Shown piece by piece: positions 19,096 through 28,046 of a stretch of DNA of 64,000 nucleotides. The DNA lies in NCBI RefSeq assembly GCF_034119845.1, contig NZ_CP139420.1, positions 3,288,001 through 3,352,000 of the forward strand, in the 5' to 3' direction. The number at the start of each line of letters is the position of its first letter. Positions within the stretch are counted from its first letter, which is position 1. The DNA is from Flavobacterium sp. NG2. Lineage in GTDB: Bacteria; Bacteroidota; Bacteroidia; Flavobacteriales; Flavobacteriaceae. The translations under genes were made by a program, and so were the position numbers. The notes beneath the pieces are model-generated. The model saw nothing but the letters and a program-made list of their open reading frames with translations. It did no database searches and was not told the DNA's origin.

Positions 19096-20046
19096 ATGAA
19101 AGTATTAGCAAACGACGGGATTTCAAATAGCGGAATCTTGGCTTTAGAAAAAGGTGGTTTTGAAGTAATCACTACAAAAGTTGCTCAAGAACAAATAGCT
19201 AACTACATTAACGAAAATAACGTAAGCGTTATTTTAGTTCGTAGTGCAACTAAAGTTCGTAAGGACATTATTGATGCTTGTCCTGGCATTAAAATCATCG
19301 GTCGTGGTGGTGTAGGTATGGATAATATTGATGTGGACTATGCAAAAAGCAAAGGAATTCACGTAATCAATACTCCAGCTTCTTCATCAGAATCTGTGGC
19401 TGAATTGGTTTTTGGACACTTATTCTCAGGAGTACGTTTCCTACACGACTCAAACAGAAACATGCCTTTGGAAGGTGACTCAAACTTTAACGGTTTGAAA
19501 AAAGCATATGCTGACGGAATTGAATTAAGAGGAAAAACATTAGGTATCGTTGGTATTGGTCGTATCGGTCAAGCTACTGCAAAAATGGCTCTTGGTCTAG
19601 GAATGAAAGTTATCGCTGCTGATAGCTTCATCCCACAAGTGGACGTAAAAGTTGAATTCTTTGACGGACAATCAATCACTACTACTATTGTATCTCAATC
19701 TTTGGAATCATTATTCAAAGAAGCTGACTTTATTACATTGCACGTTCCTGCTCAAGATGGTTACATCATCGGTGAGAAAGAATTAGCAATCATGAAAGAC
19801 GGTGTAGGTATTGTAAACTGTGCACGTGGTGGTGTAATTGACGAAATCGCTTTAATCGCTGCTTTGGATAGCGGAAAAGTATCATTTGCAGGTTTAGACG
19901 TTTTCGAAAGCGAACCAAAACCAGAAATGAAAATCTTAATGCACCCAAAAATCTCTTTGACTCCACATATTGGAGCTGCAACTGGAGAAGCACAAGATAG
20001 AATTGGTACTGAATTAGCATCACAAATCATTAATTTGATTGGATAA
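19096..20046 (+). CDS. serA: D-3-phosphoglycerate dehydrogenase (short form)
   Basis: A D-isomer-specific 2-hydroxyacid dehydrogenase of 316 residues. The NAD-binding fold is GIVGIGRIGQATAKMALGLG. The catalytic histidine is in LTPHIGAAT and the catalytic arginine is within the NCARGGVIDE region. Unlike E. coli SerA it ends after the catalytic domain and has no ACT domain, so feedback inhibition by serine through that domain is not expected. The neighbouring serC makes phosphoglycerate dehydrogenase the likely activity. Confidence 0.9.
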   Translation: MKVLANDGISNSGILALEKGGFEVITTKVAQEQIANYINENNVSVILVRSATKVRKDIIDACPGIKIIGRGGVGMDNIDVDYAKSKGIHVINTPASSSESVAELVFGHLFSGVRFLHDSNRNMPLEGDSNFNGLKKAYADGIELRGKTLGIVGIGRIGQATAKMALGLGMKVIAADSFIPQVDVKVEFFDGQSITTTIVSQSLESLFKEADFITLHVPAQDGYIIGEKELAIMKDGVGIVNCARGGVIDEIALIAALDSGKVSFAGLDVFESEPKPEMKILMHPKISLTPHIGAATGEAQDRIGTELASQIINLIG

Positions 20047-20071
20047 TTAAGTTAATTTATAGTTATACTTA

Positions 20072-20113
20072 AATGGGTTTGTTGTTTAAAAAGCAACAAA
20101 CCCATTTTTTTTT
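20072..20113 (+). terminator. Terminator of serA
   Basis: A 12-bp perfect stem (ATGGGTTTGTTG at 20073-20084 with CAACAAACCCAT at 20094-20105) is followed by eight T residues. The in-frame ATG at 20073 is part of this stem, which argues against its use as the start of the next gene. Confidence 0.9.
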
Positions 20114-20115
20114 GC

Positions 20116-20123
20116 TAAATTTG
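20116..20123 (+). promoter_or_regulatory. Predicted -7 box of the DUF937-like gene
   Basis: TAAATTTG matches TAnnTTTG and lies 25 bases before the chosen ATG at 20148, right after the serA terminator. Confidence 0.45.
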
Positions 20124-20147
20124 AGAGACACACTAAAAAGAAAAACT

Positions 20148-20702
20148 ATGTTTGAACAATTAACAGAACTAGCACAACAATTTGGAGTAGAATCAGTAAT
20201 TAAAAACAATGCAGTCCCTAAAGAGAAAAACGAAGCCGTCATAGGCGAAGCGAGTCATTCCATCGTTAGGGGATTACAAAAAATAGCTTCTGAAGGTGGT
20301 GTCGACCAATTAGCAAACCTTTTTCAAGGAAATAACGCAGATGACAAATCCAATATAGTCGTTCAAAAATTATCATCTGAACTTACAGATAATTTAGCGC
20401 AGAAATTCGGATTGAGCGCTTCGGACGCATCTGGAATAGCAACAAAGTTGATACCACAAATAATAAGCGCTTTAGTTAGCAAAGCAAAAGACCCGAATGA
20501 TTCGAGTTTTCAAATTTCGGACATTATAGGCGCCATTTCGGGTGGGAATAATGCTGGAATTATGGATGCCATCAATAAATATGGAGGACAATTTGGCCTA
20601 GACCAAAATGGAGATGGAAATATAGACCTAAACGACGCTATGGATGCCGTTTCTAAAAAAAGTGGCCTTGGCGGAATGCTTGGCGGTATGTTTGGAAAAT
20701 AA
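20148..20702 (+). CDS. DUF937-like protein with EF-hand-type loop
   Basis: The start at 20148 (MFEQLTELAQQ) is preferred because the upstream extension from 20073 lies in the serA terminator. The 184-residue protein is helical and has no signal peptide or membrane segment. It resembles DUF937 proteins. Near the C-terminus it carries a DQNGDGNIDLND loop, the D-x-[DN]-x-D-G calcium-binding pattern of EF hands. It ends in a glycine/methionine-rich tail (GLGGMLGGMFGK). Function unknown. Confidence 0.7.
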   Translation: MFEQLTELAQQFGVESVIKNNAVPKEKNEAVIGEASHSIVRGLQKIASEGGVDQLANLFQGNNADDKSNIVVQKLSSELTDNLAQKFGLSASDASGIATKLIPQIISALVSKAKDPNDSSFQISDIIGAISGGNNAGIMDAINKYGGQFGLDQNGDGNIDLNDAMDAVSKKSGLGGMLGGMFGK

Positions 20703-20817
20703 CTACTATTGACCGGAAATCCATGATTTGGCTGTCAAACTAAAAGTCTGCCTATAAGAAACTAATTCTACACATTCTAATTTAGATGCATAATCATATT
20801 CAACTTTTCTTTCCATA

Positions 20818-20856
20818 AAAAATGCCCCAAATAGTATCAAACTTTTGGGGCATTTT
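20818..20856. terminator. Bidirectional terminator
   Basis: An 11-bp stem (AATGCCCCAAA at 20821-20831 with TTTGGGGCATT at 20844-20854) lies between two convergent genes, with A and T tracts on either side. Confidence 0.8.
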
Positions 20857-20892
20857 CATTTTTAGAGATTTTTTTATGAATTTGAAAACCTA

Positions 20893-21495
20893 CTACCTTT
20901 TATACTTAATTGAACAACCAATCGCTTTTGTTGTTTCAGGTGAAGGTGTTTTTCCGCTTTCAATGGCTGCAATCGCATTTTCAAGATATTTCTCTTTTAC
21001 ATCAGCTGCACTATCCACATTATCATCAATAGCACCAATGTATTTTACTACTCGGTTTTTATCTAACAAAAAAGCATGTGGCGTTTTCGTTGCTCCATAC
21101 TGCGGATATATTGTTTGTCCTTCATCAAATAAATAAGGAAAAACGAATCCTTTTTCCTTAGCTCTTACTTTCATCAAATCAAAACTATCTGCGGGTTGAA
21201 CTTCAGGATCATTAGGATTGATTGCTAATAAAATATAACCTTTAGATTTATACTTTTTAGCTAAATCATTAATTCTATCTTCGTATTTCACTGCAAAAGG
21301 ACAGTGATTACAAGTAAAAACCACAATAAAGCCTTTTGCGCCTTTATAATCAGACAGACTATACAACTTACCATCGACCGATTTTAATTTAAAATCAGTA
21401 GCCACATCACCTGTTTTATATCCCGTTGGCGGAATTGTATTGGCTGTTCCAATAATAACAGTAAAAAGCAAAAATAAGGAAGACAAAAATTTCAT
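20893..21495 (-). CDS. Exported thioredoxin-fold (AhpC/TSA, redoxin-like) protein
   Basis: A signal peptide (residues 1 to about 19) is followed by a redoxin/AhpC-TSA domain of about 170 residues. The active-site region is FTCNHCPFAVKYEDR, a C-x2-C site with the adjacent HCPFA typical of this redoxin subgroup. It is probably periplasmic and involved in thiol or peroxide chemistry. It follows the TlpA-like gene by 13 bases on the same strand, so the two are likely one operon. Confidence 0.85.
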   Translation of the reverse strand: MKFLSSLFLLFTVIIGTANTIPPTGYKTGDVATDFKLKSVDGKLYSLSDYKGAKGFIVVFTCNHCPFAVKYEDRINDLAKKYKSKGYILLAINPNDPEVQPADSFDLMKVRAKEKGFVFPYLFDEGQTIYPQYGATKTPHAFLLDKNRVVKYIGAIDDNVDSAADVKEKYLENAIAAIESGKTPSPETTKAIGCSIKYKR

Positions 21496-21508
21496 AATGT
21501 TAAATGTG

Positions 21509-21985
21509 TTAGTTGCTATTTGTATTTATATAATTATTCAATTCTTCATATGATGCAAAATCTCTTTCGGCAAAAATCCTTTTATTACCCTTAACAATCA
21601 AAGTAGCAGGAATAGAACCCGACCAATCTTTATCCACTTTTGGGAGCCAATGGTTATAATTCTTATCGGTTAGTAAAACAACTTGGGACTGAATAGCTTT
21701 CTTTTTTAAAAAAGGAATCAATCTTGATTCATATTGATCTTTAAAATCTAAACTCACCAATACTACTTTCACTGCCTTGTTTTCCAAATTTAGCTTTTCA
21801 AAATAAGGTAATTCTTTGACACAAGGCGCACACCATGTCGCCCAAAAATTAACTACATAAGTGGTGTTTTTATCATTTAAAATCGCTTCTTCCAAGACCG
21901 AATAAGAATCATAAACAACTGGTTTTTGAGCCAAAATAGCATTTGAAAAAAACAGAGAAAACAACATAATCAAGAACCACCTCAT
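21509..21985 (-). CDS. TlpA-family thiol-disulfide oxidoreductase
   Basis: A 158-residue thioredoxin-fold protein with a signal peptide (residues 1-19, ending AILAQ). The active site is W-C-A-P-C in FWATWCAPCVKELPYF (near residue 51). A cis-proline region follows (GSIPATLIVKG). Such proteins reduce periplasmic disulfides, for example during cytochrome c maturation or copper handling. It is the first gene of the pair with the redoxin-like protein. Confidence 0.88.
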   Translation of the reverse strand: MRWFLIMLFSLFFSNAILAQKPVVYDSYSVLEEAILNDKNTTYVVNFWATWCAPCVKELPYFEKLNLENKAVKVVLVSLDFKDQYESRLIPFLKKKAIQSQVVLLTDKNYNHWLPKVDKDWSGSIPATLIVKGNKRIFAERDFASYEELNNYINTNSN

Positions 21986-22706
21986 AGTATAGAATTTAAA
22001 AACTATTCAAAACGAATTTACAATCTTTATCCTGTTTTATCGAAATGATTAACAAAAAATTATTACTTAACAACAATTAACAAGCCCCAAAAAGCACCAA
22101 ATCCAAAACTTCAAAAACATGCTTTTTTTCACTTCCAAACGAAACAAAAAAAACAACAAAACAACTTTATTTTATCAACAATTTAAAAAATGACTTTCAC
22201 ACCCTAATCCTCATACTAACAACACCTAAAAAAAGCCTCAGAAAAGCACTAAAAAAAATATCTTTTCATCAAGATTATTTCTTTTATTTGTAAAGTATAA
22301 AACAGGAAATCATCTTTACAAAATTCCTTTAAAAAGTATTTATTTGAATTATAGTATTAGTTGTTTTAAACTAATTAAAAAGTATAGACGGAGGTTGTAA
22401 TTCATTCAAGCGATACAACTCTAATTTTTCCGCTCCAACCAAAAAAACTTTAAAAAACACCCAAAAAACACATTATAGATAAATTCTATAACAACCTGTT
22501 ATAGTATTTACTACCAATACATTAAAATAACTAACTTAACTCATAACTTTTACATTTTCCCAATACACACAAATTAATAAAAAAAACTACTTTAACAACA
22601 CAATTCCAACATAGCAGATTATAAAAATCATTTTTTTTTACCCAAAAACCAGCTTGTAACCCTACCCTATTTAGCGTATATTTACGAACACTATTTTTTG
22701 AAAACC
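21986..22706. other. Long AT-rich intergenic region
   Basis: About 720 bases with no gene. Two small palindromes stand out: GAGGTTGTA (22391-22399) facing TACAACTC (22414-22421), and CTATAACA/TGTTATAG (22486-22504, 3-base loop). Either could be a protein-binding site or a small-RNA stem. Nothing else is recognisable. Confidence 0.5.
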
Positions 22707-23270
22707 ATGCAAACTGAAAAAGAAAAAATGATGAATGGAGAACTCTATTTATCAGGCGGAGAAGACCTCAAGAAAGACCGTCGAAAAGCCAAAAACCTAC
22801 TACACAGATTGAATATAACAGAGTACAGAATCACCAAAAATGCCCGACTTATTTTAGCCGAATTACTTCCAAATTCGGGCAAAAATTTATACATCGAACC
22901 ACCTTTTTTTTGCGACTATGGATATAATATTTTTTGTGGCGAAAATGTGTTTTTCAATGTCAATTGCGTAGTGCTTGATGGCAACAAAGTAACCATCGGC
23001 TCCAACACCTTAATTGGTCCAGGCGTGCAAATTTATACTGCCACTCACCCACTTGATGCTGTCACCAGACGCACTCATGAAATGGCTTTTCCGGTCACTA
23101 TTGGAACCGATTGTTGGATTGGTGGAAATGCGATTATTTGTCCTGGCGTTACTATAGGAAACGGATGTGTGATTGGTGCAGGTTCAGTAGTCACAAAAGA
23201 CATTCCTGACAACTCGTTGGCAGTAGGCAATCCAGCAAAGGTTATTAAAAAGCTCAATCAAGATTTATAA
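22707..23270 (+). CDS. Maltose/galactoside O-acetyltransferase family protein
   Basis: A left-handed beta-helix (hexapeptide repeat) acetyltransferase of the Maa/LacA/NodL group, about 187 residues. It shows an N-terminal Maa domain (MMNGELYLSGGEDL) and the conserved segment FFCDYGYNIFCGENVFFN. YTATHPLD carries the expected catalytic histidine. GGNAIICPGVTIGNGCVIGAGSVVTKDIP forms the helix coils. The ATG at 22707 is preferred over an in-frame TTG at 22698. It would transfer acetyl from acetyl-CoA to a sugar; the acceptor is unknown. Confidence 0.88.
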   Translation: MQTEKEKMMNGELYLSGGEDLKKDRRKAKNLLHRLNITEYRITKNARLILAELLPNSGKNLYIEPPFFCDYGYNIFCGENVFFNVNCVVLDGNKVTIGSNTLIGPGVQIYTATHPLDAVTRRTHEMAFPVTIGTDCWIGGNAIICPGVTIGNGCVIGAGSVVTKDIPDNSLAVGNPAKVIKKLNQDL

Positions 23271-23364
23271 GAAAATTACTTTTATTAAAATTCATAACTC
23301 TTTTTTAGATATATTTGAAATAAGCAAAAACTTTCGCCTTCTCAAATTATAAAATGATACAACT

Positions 23365-23829
23365 ATGAAGAAAATAATGGCATCAATTGCCGTAATCACT
23401 ATTTCATGTTCTTCAAAAAAAACAATCACAACCGAAGACAAAGGTACTGGTGACACACGAACTAAAACTGTTGAATTAATCGACCACAGTACATATTTAC
23501 TTACCGAACAGAGCGATGACAAAACATACGGATACAATCAGTCTAATCCAATCAAAGTTGGAGGAGTAAAAACCCAAGAAGGACCATTGAATGAAAGAAG
23601 ATTCCTGAACGCTTTGTTTGGTCCTAGCGATAAAAAAATGACTTATTTCAGAGCAGGAAGCTGTTGCCCGTTTAAAACCCCTAATGGATTTATAAACAAC
23701 AGTGGAATGTTAGACAGATACCGACTTACAGAAATTGGCACTAAAGACACCATCGACATTTATATCAATATGTATGATACTGGGGATTTAAAAATTCCTT
23801 TTGGCTTAAAAGCGAAAGAAAAGGAATAG
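23365..23829 (+). CDS. Small putative lipoprotein, conserved Flavobacteriia type
   Basis: A 154-residue protein with a short signal sequence ending in a lipobox-like ITISC (candidate lipid cysteine C15), followed by SSKK. The mature region has conserved-looking blocks: YGYNQSNPIKVGG, GPLNERRFLNALFGP, GSCCPFKTPNG, and IDIYINMYD. I recall similar Flavobacterium proteins, sometimes mislabelled as KDO-8-phosphate aldolase, but no enzymatic motif is visible. Function unknown. Confidence 0.65.
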   Translation: MKKIMASIAVITISCSSKKTITTEDKGTGDTRTKTVELIDHSTYLLTEQSDDKTYGYNQSNPIKVGGVKTQEGPLNERRFLNALFGPSDKKMTYFRAGSCCPFKTPNGFINNSGMLDRYRLTEIGTKDTIDIYINMYDTGDLKIPFGLKAKEKE

Positions 23830-23900
23830 CTAACGCATTTTAGTTGGCCACAGATTAAAAGGATTAGCACAGATTAATCCTTTTAATTCTATCTAACTCT

Positions 23901-24126
23901 TTTTTTAAACACATAGGGACATAGATTTAGTGACGTTTAAAAAGCGCTTTGCTTAACATAGTTACACAGAGGATTTAGTACAATCTTGATTAATTCAGTT
24001 TATAAATGATAATTTCATTCTCCTATTTTAGGAGAGTGAATTTCTAATCCGAAAGCTATGTTTCACTATCCCTAAGCAAAGCGACTTATTCACAAAGAAA
24101 AGCCTATGACTCTATGTGTTTTAAAA
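23901..24126. repeat. Dispersed inverted-repeat element, family C copy 1
   Basis: The ends are imperfect inverted repeats: TTTTAAACACATAG-like sequence at 23903-23920 and its partner CTATGTGTTTTAAAA at 24112-24126. Inner arms GCTTTGCTTA (23946-23955) and TAAGCAAAGC (24073-24082) are also complementary. A second copy is at 38377-38627. The rest of 23830-24378 holds a short CACAGATTAAAAGGAT-type repeat (23855-23885) and no gene. Confidence 0.7.
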
Positions 24127-24347
24127 TTCTATATGCTTAAAAGTTAGCTGTTTTTTGTCAAAGTCCAATCACTTTCTTGAAATCAGTGGCTAAAATTTTA
24201 GAAGTCACAGTGAGATACTCTAAAAATTACTCTCAACTACTTTCAAAACTCTCATTCTTCAGCAACATCCCCAACAACCTCCTTATGGATTTCTGCTAGA
24301 AACATTAAAAAAAGTTAAATTTATAACATTTTCATTTTTGATTATTT

Positions 24348-24355
24348 ACTTTTGT
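24348..24355 (+). promoter_or_regulatory. Predicted -7 box of the ClC-like gene
   Basis: TACTTTTG matches TAnnTTTG and lies 24 bases before the ATG at 24379. No convincing -33 element is visible. Confidence 0.4.
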
Positions 24356-24378
24356 AGCCCAAAAAAAATAATACACTG

Positions 24379-25659
24379 ATGACCAAAAGGACTAAAATCA
24401 AGAAAAATCATCAATTCATTGTTCTTAAAAAATTAATAATCGTTTCGGTTTTAATTGGTTTCTTATCTTCATTTTTGGGAATTATTCTAAAAAGAATGAC
24501 TGAGTATTATGAAGAAATATTCTTCGAAAGAGCCAACACTAACTTTATTTACTATCTCATTTTCCCTATTATAGGATTGTCTTTAATTTACTTTTTACGT
24601 CAGCATCTATTCAAAAAGAAAGAAAACAAAGGCATCAAAGAAGTTTTTGAAAGCACCGAATCAAAATCCAAGAATTTACCCAACTATAAAATTCCGTCTC
24701 ATTTTATCAACGGATTGATTACTGTAATCTTTGGAGGCTCAACTGGAATTGAGATATCCACTGTCGTGGCTTCGGCAACCATTGGTTCTGTAGCGCAGCA
24801 AAAAAAGAATGTTTTTCGGAAATTCAAAACCGAATTGATTTGTGCAGGTGTTGCAGCAGGAGTTACCGCTTTGTTTGGCAGTCCTATCGCAGGAATGTTA
24901 TTTGCGTACGAAGTCATTTCTAAAAAAACCTCTCGTTATTATTTATTGACTAATAGTATAGCCGTAGGCGTTGCTTACACTTTGCTAACCCTAATCAACG
25001 AACCGCCTTTATTCAATATCGTCATCACAACTTGGCACCTCAAAGCCATTCCCTATTTTATCGTTTTAGGAATTATTGCAGGACTGAATGCAGCATATTT
25101 AACCAAATGCGTTTTATTTATCAAAGGACAGTTCTTGAGAATCAACCGCTATTCCTCTAAAATCATTTTGGGTTCTATTTTATTAAGCTCAGCCTTGCTG
25201 TTGTTTCCGCAATTGTATGGCGAAGGCTATCATGCCATCAAAAACATCCTCAACGGTTCCGGACCTGTATTATTTACCTTTTCGGCTGCGATGAGTTTTG
25301 TACTTATCTTGATTTTAAAACCCGTTGTAACTTCGATAACACTCGCTTCAGGTGGCGACGGAGGCGTATTTGCCCCTAGCCTTTTCATTGGTGCATTTTT
25401 AGGATTATTGACCGCAACCACCATTAACCATTTTTTTGACGCAAATGTTATTGTTTTAAATTTTATGGTACTTGGCATGGCAGCCGTTTTGAGCGCTAGT
25501 ATTGACGCACCTTTGACCGCCCTGTTCTTAGTAATGGGATTGACCAATAATTACATTTTGTTCTTCCCAATCCTGATGGCGTGCTTCGTATCCAAATACA
25601 CTGCACAAATGATTGTTCCTTATACCGTCTATAGTTTTACTCCAAATACGATTAAATAA
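24379..25659 (+). CDS. ClC-family anion channel/transporter (divergent motifs)
   Basis: A 426-residue multi-pass membrane protein of the ClC fold. The GxFxP motif is recognisable as GGDGGVFAPSLFIGAFLG (near residue 331). The GKxGP motif appears as GGSTGIEIS (near residue 118), with Thr where the gating glutamate would sit. The GSGIP region is not conserved. Loss of the glutamate suggests a passive channel rather than a proton-coupled exchanger, but this depends on the alignment. The stop is followed after one base by the HPP gene. Confidence 0.82.
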   Translation: MTKRTKIKKNHQFIVLKKLIIVSVLIGFLSSFLGIILKRMTEYYEEIFFERANTNFIYYLIFPIIGLSLIYFLRQHLFKKKENKGIKEVFESTESKSKNLPNYKIPSHFINGLITVIFGGSTGIEISTVVASATIGSVAQQKKNVFRKFKTELICAGVAAGVTALFGSPIAGMLFAYEVISKKTSRYYLLTNSIAVGVAYTLLTLINEPPLFNIVITTWHLKAIPYFIVLGIIAGLNAAYLTKCVLFIKGQFLRINRYSSKIILGSILLSSALLLFPQLYGEGYHAIKNILNGSGPVLFTFSAAMSFVLILILKPVVTSITLASGGDGGVFAPSLFIGAFLGLLTATTINHFFDANVIVLNFMVLGMAAVLSASIDAPLTALFLVMGLTNNYILFFPILMACFVSKYTAQMIVPYTVYSFTPNTIK

Positions 25660-25660
25660 A

Positions 25661-26263
25661 ATGCCAGTAACTCAAATCAAACGAAGCCTTCGCAAAACGA
25701 AATACATTATCTACAAAGAGACTTTAATTGACTTTAGAGAACAACTATGGTCTTTTATTGGGTCATTTATTGGGATTGGTTGTATCGCATACTTTCATTC
25801 TACCCATTTCCCAGGGTCGGATGGGGTTTATCTGATTGGTTCCTTCGGAGCCTCCAGTGTTTTAATTTATGGCATCATCCAAAGTCCGTTTTCACAACCT
25901 CGTAACCTAATAGGCGGACATGTCATTTCTGCCATTATCGGGGTCACGATTCAGACCTGGCTTCCTGAACCCATTTGGTTATCCGCACCCTTGGGAGTTT
26001 CCCTTTCCATCATCGCTATGCAAGTAACCAAAACCTTGCACCCTCCCGGAGGAGCAACAGCATTAATTGCTATCATAGGTACCGAAAAGATAAAAACCCT
26101 AGGCTATTGGTATGTTTTTTCTCCAGTACTAGTAGGCGCCCTCATTTTACTAACCGTCGCCTTGATTGTCAACAATATCACCGAAAAAAGAAGCTACCCT
26201 AGCAACAACCGTTTCCACCGTAATTACCATATCTACAGAAAGCGTTTGCTAAAAAAGTCTTAG
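25661..26263 (+). CDS. HPP-family integral membrane protein
   Basis: A 200-residue membrane protein with about four hydrophobic segments. The family-defining motif T-L-H-P-P-G-G-A-T-A follows a membrane segment. The ATG at 25661 is chosen because it directly follows the ClC stop and avoids a 48-base overlap from 25613. Plant and cyanobacterial relatives are linked to nitrite transport. Coupling with a ClC-like gene suggests inorganic anion handling, which is an inference. The C-terminus is basic. Confidence 0.85.
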   Translation: MPVTQIKRSLRKTKYIIYKETLIDFREQLWSFIGSFIGIGCIAYFHSTHFPGSDGVYLIGSFGASSVLIYGIIQSPFSQPRNLIGGHVISAIIGVTIQTWLPEPIWLSAPLGVSLSIIAMQVTKTLHPPGGATALIAIIGTEKIKTLGYWYVFSPVLVGALILLTVALIVNNITEKRSYPSNNRFHRNYHIYRKRLLKKS

Positions 26264-26291
26264 GAGCAGTCCGTATTATTTCCATAACAAC

Positions 26292-26360
26292 TACCCTCCC
26301 GCTTTCGCCTTTATCTCCTTCCGCTCCGCTACAGGAGGATATCGGCTCTATCGGGGCTAA
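26292..26360 (-). repeat. Dispersed hairpin element, family A copy 3
   Basis: Read on the minus strand it begins TTAGCCCCGATAGAGCCG and ends near AAGGCGAAAGCGGGAGGG, with a GC-rich interior between the arms. The arms match the other family A copies although the loop is different. It lies just after the HPP gene. Confidence 0.6.
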
Positions 26361-26562
26361 ATTGGTGTGTTTTACTTTTGTAAGAACTTTTGGTGGTTAA
26401 AAATAAGAAAAAGTTTAATTTCATCAATAATCTTTTTTCATATATTAGTTTCACCATCCAATTGTGACAGTCTACTAATTATAATTACATAGTCGCTATT
26501 TTAAAATAAACACAGACAAATAATTAGTCATAAAACAGAAATACTCTAATTATAACTTATCA

Positions 26563-27369
26563 ATGCAAAAAAGAAAAGATTACCTACGCCCAGTTGATTT
26601 AAAACTTAAACGCGCAAATATGCAGATTGATGAAATGTTTTTATTTTTAGAAGAATCTGTAAAAGATAATAGAATAAAATTTTCTTGCAATGAATTTGAA
26701 AATAAATTAGGTTATTTTTTATATGTAGGGGATTATTCTGAAGATAATTTCTTAGAAGAATTGAGCGTAAGACTCGGCGAATACATTCACAATCTTAGAA
26801 GTATTCTTGACAACTTAGTTTATGCACTTGCTCGAATGCATAACGACCCTCCAATAGCTCCTAGGAAATTATGCTTTCCTATCTATGAAAAAAGAGAAAA
26901 TTTCGATCGTTCAACAATTGATATTCTACGGCAAATCCCATTGCAAGCCCGAGAAACAATTCTTTCCCTACAACCATTCATGTTCAATGAAGTACCTGGG
27001 TTCAAAAGTGAGTCCTACATATTGTCCATAATTACATACCTTAACAACGCTGACAAACACAGAAGTCCCTCATCACTAGTAGCTATTTTTGATGAGCTAA
27101 ATATTGTTGGTAAAATTTATTTCGACGAAAATGATTATATTACAATAAATGAAAACAGAAAATTTGAAATTCAATTAGCCGTGACTCCAAATTTAAAATT
27201 CTTTGAATTTCATACAGAAAATCATATTCATGAAATTGACCTACAATTTAAACTAACTTACAATATTGCTATCGAAGTTTTCGAAGAAATTCTACATATT
27301 GATTACCTAAAAAATTTATTGACATCTACAGAAATACTCGTAAATCGTTTTAGAAAACATTTTGAATAA
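26563..27369 (+). CDS. Hypothetical protein, HEPN-like helical N-terminal half
   Basis: A 268-residue soluble protein with no signal peptide. A helical block around residues 69-92 (LGEYIHNLRSILDNLVYALAR) recurs in many uncharacterised bacterial proteins, and a NADKHRSPSS segment follows near residue 165. The arrangement is reminiscent of HEPN-like helical proteins, but no firm family can be assigned. The C-terminal half appears beta-rich. Its codons are AT-rich and it stands alone between repeats, so it may be accessory. Confidence 0.6.
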   Translation: MQKRKDYLRPVDLKLKRANMQIDEMFLFLEESVKDNRIKFSCNEFENKLGYFLYVGDYSEDNFLEELSVRLGEYIHNLRSILDNLVYALARMHNDPPIAPRKLCFPIYEKRENFDRSTIDILRQIPLQARETILSLQPFMFNEVPGFKSESYILSIITYLNNADKHRSPSSLVAIFDELNIVGKIYFDENDYITINENRKFEIQLAVTPNLKFFEFHTENHIHEIDLQFKLTYNIAIEVFEEILHIDYLKNLLTSTEILVNRFRKHFE

Positions 27370-27472
27370 ATTTAATATTTTTTTTGTCTTCTGGAAAGTA
27401 TAGGCACGAATCCTTTCGTGTGGTACGTTCTACTTTAAACTGAAACAAATTCTAAAACCCAATCTTTGTAGA

Positions 27473-27530
27473 GCTACATACGGAGATCCTTCCTTCGTCA
27501 GGAAGACAAGATTGTGGTTACTAGAGGTTA
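27473..27530 (+). repeat. Fragment of dispersed repeat family B
   Basis: It resembles the first half of the 42642-42759 repeat: GAGCTAC, CGGAGAT, CCTTCGTC, and AAGACAAGATTG-GGTTACT blocks in the same order. Confidence 0.6.
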
Positions 27531-27639
27531 TAAAAATCAAAAATTGAATTAACAAGTTCTCGTTTCTCTCCTTCTTTGATACTTTCTACATTAATAATAA
27601 AACATCCGCTTGGCAATCATTAAACGCTATTATTAAAAT

Positions 27640-27705
27640 GACCTTGAAAAGGTCAAATGTTTATAGAAAAAATAATCATGCAGCTATTCGACCCCAGCGG
27701 GGTCG
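27640..27705 (+). repeat. Double-palindrome intergenic element
   Basis: Two palindromes, GACCTT-gaa-AAGGTC (27640-27654) and CGACCCC-AGC-GGGGTCG (27689-27705), flank a GTTTATAGAAAA block. I recall similar arrangements dispersed in Bacteroidota genomes. A 90-codon frame at 27638-27910 spans this and the next repeat and is not called. Confidence 0.55.
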
Positions 27706-27813
27706 TATCAACACCACCATATCCATTTCTATACATATTAAAATCCTCTGGATTTCTGGAATGGTTGTATTAGAATTGCTTTTATTTTGTTTTGGAAAAC
27801 TATTCGTGGTTTC

Positions 27814-27887
27814 TAGCCCTGATGGGAGCGGCATCCTTGTGGCGGCTGGCATTTATGCCGCCACAAGATATAGCGGACAGCAGGGAC
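27814..27887 (+). repeat. Dispersed hairpin element, family A copy 4
   Basis: The left arm TAGCCCTGATGGGAGCGG and right arm AGATATAGCGGACAGCAGGG enclose a stem CTTGTGGCGGC/GCCGCCACAAG. It is the copy with the most regular stem. Confidence 0.75.
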
Positions 27888-28046
27888 CCAACTTACTTGA
27901 AAAACCTTAGACTTTCTGCTCCTAAAGAAAAATAAAACGGTACAGATAGATTATCAAGTATTTAAAATCTTATCAACAAATCAATTTAGGGAAACTAAAA
28001 TCAAAAATTAAATTTTACCTTTGGCCTTTCATTAAAAACAACGATT

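Noticed and set aside
18935-19126. 63-codon open frame on the minus strand between serC and serA
   Set aside because: It is read through family A repeat copy 2 and overlaps the serA start.
20073-20147. Upstream extension of the DUF937-like gene
   Set aside because: It is formed by the serA terminator stem and a promoter-like box.
27638-27910. 90-codon open frame on the plus strand
   Set aside because: It spans two repeat elements. Its C-terminal residues are the translation of the family A repeat.
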